Positions 58,207 to 64,000 of a stretch of DNA of 64,000 nt are shown one piece after another. Numbering within the stretch: position 1 is the stretch's first letter; each line of letters begins with the position of its first letter. The translations under genes and the position numbers were made by a program. The notes under the pieces were generated by a model. It searched no databases. It saw nothing but the letters and a program-made list of their open reading frames with translations, and was not told the origin of the DNA. The stretch is from Streptomyces sp. AC555_RSS877 (lineage in GTDB: Bacteria; Actinomycetota; Actinomycetes; Streptomycetales; Streptomycetaceae): NCBI RefSeq assembly GCF_019049245.1, contig NZ_JAGMUK010000015.1, positions 52,749 to 116,748 on the forward strand. Reading direction: 5' to 3'.

Positions 58207-59475
58207 GTGGCGACGGTCGACGCGACGGGCGTGGGGGCGCCCGCATGGCGCGGGGGATTCGGGCGGCTGTGGACCGCGGCTGTGGTGTCGCGGTTCGGCG
58301 ACGCTCTGCGCAACGCGGCGCTGCCTCTGCTCGCCGTGCAGCTCACCCACGATCCCCTCGTCATCGCGTCCGTCACCGCCTGCGGCTATGTGCCCTGGCT
58401 GCTGTTCGGGCTGCTCGGCGGGGCCGTCGCCGACCGGGTGGACCAGCGGCGGGCGATGTGGGCGGTCGACACCGTACGAGGGCTGCTCGTCGCCTGCTTC
58501 GCGCTCGCTGTCGGCCTCGGGCACGCCTCGATCGCCCTGCTGCTCGTGCTCGCCTTCTCGCTGACCACGCTGCAGACCCTCTTCGACAACGCCGCCACCG
58601 CGCTGCTGCCCTCCCTGGTGGACCGCACGCTCCTCGGCGGCGCCAACGCCCGGCTGATGACCGGGCAACAGCTCGCGGGCGGCCTGCTGGCGGCCCCGCT
58701 GGTGCCGCTGCTGCTGACGGCCGGGGTGGCCATGCCGTTCGCGGCCGACGCGAGCACCTATCTGCTGGCCGCCGCCCTGGTGGCATCGCTGCGGGTGGCG
58801 CCGCCGGAGCGGGAGCCGCGCCCGGCAGGCAGCACCCTTCGGGCGGAGACAGGCCAGGGCCTGCGCGCGCTGTGGCACGATCGCGTGCTGCGGGCGACCT
58901 GCGTGGCCACCTTGCTCTGCAACATCGGCGTGGGCGCCCTGATCGCCACCCTGGTCCTGCACGTGACGCACTGGCTGCACGGGAGCGAAGCGGAGTACGC
59001 GGCCGTGCTGACGGCGTTCTCGGTCGGCAGCATCGCCGGCGGCTTCGTCGCCCAGAGGGTGGCGCGCCGGACCGGCAGGGCGCGCGCCCTGCTCCTGGCC
59101 GGATGCGTCCAGACTGCCTCCTTGCTCCTGATGGGAACCGTCCGCCACCTGGCCGCGCTGATGGCGGGCATGCTGCTGCTCGGCGCGATGAACATGGTGT
59201 GGAACGTCAACCAGGTCACGCTGATTCAGCAGCGCAGTCCCGAAGCCATGGTGGGCCGTATCGCCGCCGCCTTCCGCACGGCCTCGACGTCCGGAGCGCC
59301 GCTCGGCGCCCTGCTCGGCGGAGCGGTGGCGGGGGCCTTCGGGCTGAACGCGCCCGCCCTGCTGGGTGCGGTCCTCTTCGGCCTCGCCGTGAGCTCGCTG
59401 ATACCCGTGGGCAAGCGGGACGTACCTGTTGTCGCGCCGGACGACGGCGTCAGGACAGGACCGGTCACGCGCTGA
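58207..59475 (+). CDS. MFS transporter, EntS-like exporter
   Basis: 422 residues from GTG 58207 with GAGGGGGAGG before it. Twelve helices. N-terminal FGRLWTAAVVSRFGDALRNAALPLLAV and AVADRVDQRRAMWAVDTVRG match the MFS_3/EntS group of exporters for siderophores or small molecules. Later FDNAATALLPSLV and GVGALIATLVLHVTHWLHG fit as well. Substrate unknown. Single gene between rbpA and pgi. Confidence 0.87.
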   Translation: MATVDATGVGAPAWRGGFGRLWTAAVVSRFGDALRNAALPLLAVQLTHDPLVIASVTACGYVPWLLFGLLGGAVADRVDQRRAMWAVDTVRGLLVACFALAVGLGHASIALLLVLAFSLTTLQTLFDNAATALLPSLVDRTLLGGANARLMTGQQLAGGLLAAPLVPLLLTAGVAMPFAADASTYLLAAALVASLRVAPPEREPRPAGSTLRAETGQGLRALWHDRVLRATCVATLLCNIGVGALIATLVLHVTHWLHGSEAEYAAVLTAFSVGSIAGGFVAQRVARRTGRARALLLAGCVQTASLLLMGTVRHLAALMAGMLLLGAMNMVWNVNQVTLIQQRSPEAMVGRIAAAFRTASTSGAPLGALLGGAVAGAFGLNAPALLGAVLFGLAVSSLIPVGKRDVPVVAPDDGVRTGPVTR

Positions 59476-59527
59476 TCAACTAGGTTGGGACCGGCAGGGA
59501 CCGTAGGAAAGAGGGCTGAAGTCCGAC

Positions 59528-61183
59528 ATGAACGCAGACGGCCGTACCAGACTCAACCAGACGCCCGAGTGGACCGCTCTGGCCGAGCACCGCGAGGAGC
59601 TCGGCGAGGTGCAGTTGCGCGAGCTGTTCGCCGCCGACCCCGGGCGCGGCAGCGGGTACACGGTGCAGGTCGGGGACCTGTACGTCGACTACTCCAAGCA
59701 CCTCGTCACCGACGAGACCCTGCGGCTGCTGCGCGAGCTGGCCGCCGCGACCGACGTCTTCGGCCTCAGGGACGCCATGTTCCGCGGGGAGAGGATCAAC
59801 ACCACCGAGGACCGGGCGGTCCTGCACACCGCGCTGCGGGCCCCGCGTGACGCGGTGACCGAGGTCGACGGGGAGAACGTCGTGCCGGGCGTGCACGCCG
59901 TCCTCGACCGGATGGCCTCCTTCGCCGAGCGCGTCCGCTCCGGCGCCTGGAGCGGCCACACCGGCAAGCGCATCAGGAACGTGGTCAACGTCGGCATCGG
60001 CGGCTCCGACCTGGGCCCCGCGATGGCCTACGAGGCGCTGCGCGCGTACACCGACCGCGACCTCACGGTCCGGTTCGTGTCCAACGTGGACGGGGCCGAC
60101 CTGCACGAGGCCGTCCGCGACCTGGACGCGGCCGAGACGCTGTTCGTCATCGCCTCCAAGACGTTCACCACGATCGAGACGATCACGAACGCGACCTCCG
60201 CGCGCAACTGGCTGCTCACCGAGCTCAAGGCCGGCCAGGAGGCCGTCGCCCGGCACTTCGTGGCGCTGTCGACGAACGCCGGGAAGGTGTCGGAGTTCGG
60301 CATCGACACGGCGAACATGTTCGAGTTCTGGGACTGGGTGGGCGGCCGGTACTCCTTCGACTCGGCGATCGGCCTCGCGCTGATGATCGCCGTCGGTCCG
60401 GACCGCTTCCGGGAGATGCTCGACGGTTTCCACCTCGTCGACGAGCACTTCCGCACCGCGCCCGCCGAGTCCAACGTGCCGCTGCTGCTCGGCCTGTTGG
60501 GCATCTGGTACGGCAACTTCCACGACGCCCAGTCGCACGCGGTGCTGCCCTACAGCCACTACCTGTCCAAGTTCACCGCCTACTTGCAGCAGTTGGACAT
60601 GGAGTCCAACGGCAAGTCGGTGGACCGGGGCGGAACGCCCGTCGACTGGCAGACCGGGCCGGTCGTGTGGGGCACGCCGGGCACCAACGGGCAGCACGCG
60701 TACTACCAGTTGATCCACCAGGGCACGAAGCTGATCCCGGCGGACTTCATCGGCTTCGCCCGGCCGGTCGCCGACCTCCAGCCCGGGCTGGAGGCGCAGC
60801 ACGACCTGCTGATGGCCAACTTCTTCGCGCAGACGCAGGCGTTGGCGTTCGGCAAGACGCCCGACGAGGTCCGTGCGGAGGGCGTTCCCGAGGAACTGGT
60901 CCCGCACAAGACCTTCCAGGGCAACCACCCCACCACCACGATCCTCGCCCGCGAACTCACCCCGTCGGTCCTCGGCCAGCTCATCGCGCTCTACGAACAC
61001 AAGGTGTTCGTCCAGGGGGCCGTCTGGAACATCGACTCCTTCGACCAGTGGGGCGTCGAGCTCGGCAAGGTCCTCGCCAAGCGCGTCGAGCCGGCACTCA
61101 CCGAGGGCGCCGAGGTGCCGGACCTGGACGCGTCCACGAAGGCCCTGGTGGCGACGTACCGGGAGCTGCGCCACAGGCAGTGA
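59528..61183 (+). CDS. pgi: Glucose-6-phosphate isomerase
   Basis: 551 residues. Signatures [39 protein letters not shown] (catalytic Glu region), [13 protein letters not shown] and [15 protein letters not shown] (Lys). Interconverts G6P and F6P. It faces pgl-opcA-zwf across a shared hairpin. Confidence 0.97.
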   Translation: MNADGRTRLNQTPEWTALAEHREELGEVQLRELFAADPGRGSGYTVQVGDLYVDYSKHLVTDETLRLLRELAAATDVFGLRDAMFRGERINTTEDRAVLHTALRAPRDAVTEVDGENVVPGVHAVLDRMASFAERVRSGAWSGHTGKRIRNVVNVGIGGSDLGPAMAYEALRAYTDRDLTVRFVSNVDGADLHEAVRDLDAAETLFVIASKTFTTIETITNATSARNWLLTELKAGQEAVARHFVALSTNAGKVSEFGIDTANMFEFWDWVGGRYSFDSAIGLALMIAVGPDRFREMLDGFHLVDEHFRTAPAESNVPLLLGLLGIWYGNFHDAQSHAVLPYSHYLSKFTAYLQQLDMESNGKSVDRGGTPVDWQTGPVVWGTPGTNGQHAYYQLIHQGTKLIPADFIGFARPVADLQPGLEAQHDLLMANFFAQTQALAFGKTPDEVRAEGVPEELVPHKTFQGNHPTTTILARELTPSVLGQLIALYEHKVFVQGAVWNIDSFDQWGVELGKVLAKRVEPALTEGAEVPDLDASTKALVATYRELRHRQ

Positions 61184-61212
61184 GCCCGGGCCCGTGAGCC
61201 ATCCCGGACAGC

Positions 61213-61245
61213 GGAAAGCCCCAGGCCGATCGCCCGGGGCTTTCC
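61213..61245. terminator. Bidirectional hairpin between pgi and pgl
   Basis: GGAAAGCCCC (61213-61222) pairs with GGGGCTTTCC (61236-61245), 13-nt loop. A-run on one side and T-run on the other make it usable for both convergent transcripts. Confidence 0.85.
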
Positions 61246-61257
61246 CACCGGCACAGG

Positions 61258-62040
61258 TCAGGCCGACGCCGGCGGATACAGCGACCTCGGCAGCTGCGAG
61301 GCCGCCGCCGAGTCCAGCAGCCACAGGGTGCGCTGCCTGCCGTACGCGCCCGCCGCCGGGGCCTGGATCTCGCCCGCACCCGACAGGGCGATCGCCGCGG
61401 CCTGGGCCTTGTCCTCACCGGCAGCGAGGAGCCAGACCTCGCGGGCGGCGCGGATCGCGGGCAGGGTGAGGGTGATGCGCGTCGGCGGGGGCTTCGGGGC
61501 CCCGTGGACGCCGACGACCGTGCGCTCGGTCTCCCGTACCGCGGGCAGCTCCGGGAACAGCGACGCCACATGGGTGTCCGGGCCGACGCCCAGCATCAGG
61601 ACGTCGAAGGTCGGGGCGGCACCGTGGTTCTCGGGGCCGGCCGCCCGGGCCAGCTCCTCCGCGTAGGCGGCGGCGGCCGCGTCCGCGTCGGCACCGTGCG
61701 GACCGTCCGACGCGGGCATGGCATGCACGCGCTTCGGGTCCAGGGGCACGGAGTCCAGCAGGGCCTCGCGGGCCTGCGTGACGTTGCGCTCCGGGTCGCC
61801 CTCGGGCAGGAACCGCTCGTCGCCCCACCACAGGTCCAGCCGGGCCCAGTCGACGGCGTCCCTGGCGGGCGCGGCGGCGAGTGCGGCCAGCAGGCCGTTG
61901 CCGTTGCGGCCTCCCGTCAGGACCACGGACGCCGAGCCCCGGGAGGCCTGCGCGTCCACGATCTTCGTGATCAGGCGGGCCGCGGCGGCCTGGGCCATCA
62001 GCTCCTTGTCGTGGTGCACGACCAGCTGCGGAGTGCTCAC
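61258..62040 (-). CDS. pgl: 6-phosphogluconolactonase
   Basis: 260 residues, GTG 62040 overlaps the opcA stop (GTGA). DevB-type motifs: VVLTGGRNGNGLLAAL, ARLDLWWGDERFLPEGDPERN, and FDVLMLGVGPDTHVASLFPE. The usual GxDGHxAS motif reads GPDTHVASLFP with the conserved His kept. Hydrolyses 6-phosphogluconolactone, the second step of the oxidative pentose phosphate pathway. Confidence 0.95.
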   Translation of the reverse strand: MSTPQLVVHHDKELMAQAAAARLITKIVDAQASRGSASVVLTGGRNGNGLLAALAAAPARDAVDWARLDLWWGDERFLPEGDPERNVTQAREALLDSVPLDPKRVHAMPASDGPHGADADAAAAAYAEELARAAGPENHGAAPTFDVLMLGVGPDTHVASLFPELPAVRETERTVVGVHGAPKPPPTRITLTLPAIRAAREVWLLAAGEDKAQAAAIALSGAGEIQAPAAGAYGRQRTLWLLDSAAASQLPRSLYPPASA

Positions 62041-63146
62041 TTCGCGGACGCCTTCCTCACCGGGGCCGGCGCCGCCGCTTCCTCAGCGGGTGCTTTCGCA
62101 GCCGTTTCGACGGGAGCGGGGACCGCCCCGGCAGCTTCTCCTTTGGCCACCGGTCCCTCGGCAGCGTCGGTCTTCTCCGGGGCGGGCTTCGCAACGGGTG
62201 ACGTGGCAGCCTTGCTGCGGGAGACGTGCAGCCGGTCCACACCGAAGCGCAGCGCCGAGGCGTACGTGTCGTCCGGGTCCAGCCGCCGCAGCTCCTCCCC
62301 GATCAGCTCGGCCGTCTCGCGCCGCTTGAGCGCGACCGCCCGGTCCGGCTGGCCCTCGATGGAGAGGGTGGCGAGGGAGCCGTCGGCGCGGTCCAGGACG
62401 ATCGGGCCGCAGTCGGTGTTCATGCGGACCGCGGTGAGGCCGGGGCCCGACGACAGCGACCGCTTCACCGGCACGTCCAGCCGGTCCGCGAGCCACATCG
62501 CCAGCAGCTCACAGCTCGGGTTGAACTCCTCGCCCTCCACCTCGACGGTCTCGACCTCGCAGGTGACCTGGTCCAGGGCCGCGGCCAGCATCGAGCGCCA
62601 GGGCGTGATGCGGGTCCACGAGAGGTCGGTGTCGCCGGGCGTGTAGGTGTCGGCGCGGGCGCCGAGCTCGCGTACCGGCTGCTCGGAGGCGTAGGTGTCG
62701 GTGACCCGGCGCTGGGCGAGGGCGCCCAGCGCGTCGCCGGCCGGGTCCAGGGGCGCGTTCACCGGCCACCAGACCACCACCGGGGCGTCCGGCAGCAGCA
62801 GCGGCAGGACGACCGACTGGGCGTGGCTGGCGACCTCGCCGTACAGCCGTAGGACGACCGTCTCGCCGGTGCCCGCCTCCACTCCCACCCGGACCTCGGC
62901 GTCGAGACGGGACTGCGTTCGGTCGCGGGGTGAACGCGAGACGCGCTTGATGACCACGAGCGTGCGCGAGGGGTGCTCGTGCGAGGCGTCGTTGGCGGCC
63001 TTCAGGGCGTCGTACGCGTTCTCCTCGTCGGTGACGATGACCAGGGTGAGCACCATGCCGACGGCCGGTGTGCCGATGGCGCGGCGGCCCTGAACCAGCG
63101 CCTTGTTGATCTTGCTGGCCGTGGTGTCCGTGAGGTCTATCTTCAT
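62037..63146 (-). CDS. opcA: Glucose-6-phosphate dehydrogenase assembly protein OpcA
   Basis: 369 residues, ATG 63146 overlaps the zwf stop (ATGA). OpcA core: AVGMVLTLVIVTDEENAYDAL, SHAQSVVLPLLLPDAPVVVW, DTDLSWTRITPWRSMLAAALD and GPIVLDRADGSLATL. The last ~70 residues are Ala/Pro/Lys-rich low-complexity sequence. In actinobacteria and cyanobacteria OpcA is needed for G6PDH (Zwf) activity. Confidence 0.95.
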   Translation of the reverse strand: MKIDLTDTTASKINKALVQGRRAIGTPAVGMVLTLVIVTDEENAYDALKAANDASHEHPSRTLVVIKRVSRSPRDRTQSRLDAEVRVGVEAGTGETVVLRLYGEVASHAQSVVLPLLLPDAPVVVWWPVNAPLDPAGDALGALAQRRVTDTYASEQPVRELGARADTYTPGDTDLSWTRITPWRSMLAAALDQVTCEVETVEVEGEEFNPSCELLAMWLADRLDVPVKRSLSSGPGLTAVRMNTDCGPIVLDRADGSLATLSIEGQPDRAVALKRRETAELIGEELRRLDPDDTYASALRFGVDRLHVSRSKAATSPVAKPAPEKTDAAEGPVAKGEAAGAVPAPVETAAKAPAEEAAAPAPVRKASAK

Positions 63147-64000
63147 GGCCGGCGCCAGCTCCGTCCGTCTCGCTCGAGCATGTCGTCCGCCTCGCCGGGG
63201 CCCCAGGTGCCGGCCTGGTACTGGGCGGGCTTGCCGTGCTCGTCCCAGTACACCTCGATCGGGTCGAGGATCTTCCAGGACAGCTCGACCTCCTCGGTGC
63301 GCGGGAAGAGGTTCGAGTCGCCGAGCAGGACGTCGAGGATGAGCCGCTCGTACGCCTCGGGGCTGGACTCCGTGAAGGACTCGCCGTACGCGAAGTCCAT
63401 GGACACGTCCCGGATCTCCATCGAGGTGCCGGGCACCTTGGAGCCGAAGCGGACCGTGACGCCCTCGTCGGGCTGAACGCGGATGACGATCGCGTTCTTG
63501 CCGAGCTCCTCCGTCGCCGTGTGGTCGAAGGGGGAGTGCGGGGCCCGCTGGAAGACCACCGCGATCTCGGTGACCCGACGGCCCAGACGCTTGCCGGTGC
63601 GCAGGTAGAAGGGGACGCCCGCCCAGCGGCGGTTGTCCACCTCCAGCTTGATGGCCGCGTAGGTGTCCGTCTTCGACTGGGCGTTGATGCCGTCTTCCTG
63701 GAGGTAGCCGATGACCTTCTCGCCGCCCTGCCAGCCGGCCGCGTACTGTCCGCGGACGGTGTCACGGCCCAGGTCCTTCGGCAGTCGCACCGCGCCGAGC
63801 ACCTTGGTCTTCTCCGCGGCCAGTGCGTCCGCGTCGAAGGAGGCGGGCTCCTCCATGGCCGTGAGGGCCATCAGCTGCAGCAGGTGGTTCTGGATGACGT
63901 CACGGGCGGCGCCGATGCCGTCGTAGTAGCCGGCCCGGCCGCCGATGCCGATGTCCTCGGCCATGGTGATCTGCACGTGGTCCACGAAGGACCGGTTCCA
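63143..64000 (-). CDS. zwf: Glucose-6-phosphate dehydrogenase, C-terminal part (start off window)
   Basis: The frame is open to the window edge; only the C-terminal ~285 of roughly 500 residues are present, beginning around NRSFVDHVQITMAEDIGIGG. Zwf features seen: YYDGIGAARDVIQNHLLQLMAL, RWAGVPFYLRTGKRLGRRVTEI, RVQPDEGVTVRFGSK, AYERLILDVLLGDSNLFPRTEEVE, and a C-terminal WGPGEADDMLERDGRSWRRP. Oxidises G6P with NADP+. The three-gene zwf-opcA-pgl operon is tightly coupled by 4-nt overlaps. Confidence 0.96.
   Translation of the reverse strand, partial: WNRSFVDHVQITMAEDIGIGGRAGYYDGIGAARDVIQNHLLQLMALTAMEEPASFDADALAAEKTKVLGAVRLPKDLGRDTVRGQYAAGWQGGEKVIGYLQEDGINAQSKTDTYAAIKLEVDNRRWAGVPFYLRTGKRLGRRVTEIAVVFQRAPHSPFDHTATEELGKNAIVIRVQPDEGVTVRFGSKVPGTSMEIRDVSMDFAYGESFTESSPEAYERLILDVLLGDSNLFPRTEEVELSWKILDPIEVYWDEHGKPAQYQAGTWGPGEADDMLERDGRSWRRP

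Overview
The window is a high-GC actinobacterial chromosome segment with strong third-position G/C bias. The gene content points to Streptomyces: WhiA, RbpA, OpcA, a WhiJ-like XRE/DUF397 pair, a PF04672 methyltransferase, a mycothiol-type DinB protein, an F420/PPOX protein, and rare TTA (bldA-type) leucine codons. From memory, the backbone order from uvrB through uvrA, uvrC-rapZ-yvcK-whiA, gap-pgk-tpiA-secG-rbpA and pgi to pgl-opcA-zwf matches the S. coelicolor chromosome; this was not checked by alignment.

Layout. 1-4733: the 5' part of an ABC exporter gene, then a WhiJ/AbaA-type locus (ATPase-fold anti-sigma-like protein, divergent XRE/DUF5753 regulator, DUF397 protein, PF04672 methyltransferase) with palindromes between the divergent genes. 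4760-5412: a decayed PEP/pyruvate-binding-domain gene. 5738-9355: a MocR/PdxR regulator divergent from an AhpD/CMD-like gene, then a gltD without gltB. 9598-20335: small enzymes and transporters (DUF1772, DUF2293, a P-loop-less uridine-kinase-like protein, PPOX, CBS, CorA, methyltransferase, psuG-psuK, VOC, Ogt, secreted GDPD, MHYT membrane protein). 20376-28178: uvrB, two TerD-domain genes, a TerC gene behind a probable yybP-ykoY manganese riboswitch, and a cation/proton exchanger gene broken by three one-base indels.

28212-35650: MHS-type transporter, S66 LD-carboxypeptidase/MccF-like gene, aroQ, a polar amino-acid ABC operon, an MBL hydrolase and an MDMPI/DinB protein. 35876-39016: uvrA with a long histone-H1-like Lys/Ala/Thr tail. 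39259-41878: the most unusual part, a translationally coupled operon of a SLATT 2-TM protein, a SLOG + nucleoside-deoxyribosyltransferase/TIR-like + TPR (TRAFs-binding-like) protein carrying a TTA codon, and a small frame-disrupted third gene; it looks like a nucleotide-signal conflict or immunity system. 41932-45097: a PfkB sugar kinase with its LacI regulator, a 30-bp operator-like palindrome, and an XRE regulator.

45628-64000: core metabolism and development: uvrC-rapZ-yvcK-whiA, a secreted M14 carboxypeptidase, gap, pgk-tpiA-secG, rbpA, an MFS exporter, pgi, and convergent to it pgl-opcA-zwf (zwf runs off the window). The final block joins lower glycolysis with the oxidative pentose phosphate pathway. 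Many operons use 4-nt ATGA/GTGA stop-start overlaps, and several transcription units end in perfect hairpins without clear U-tracts, as is usual in Streptomyces.
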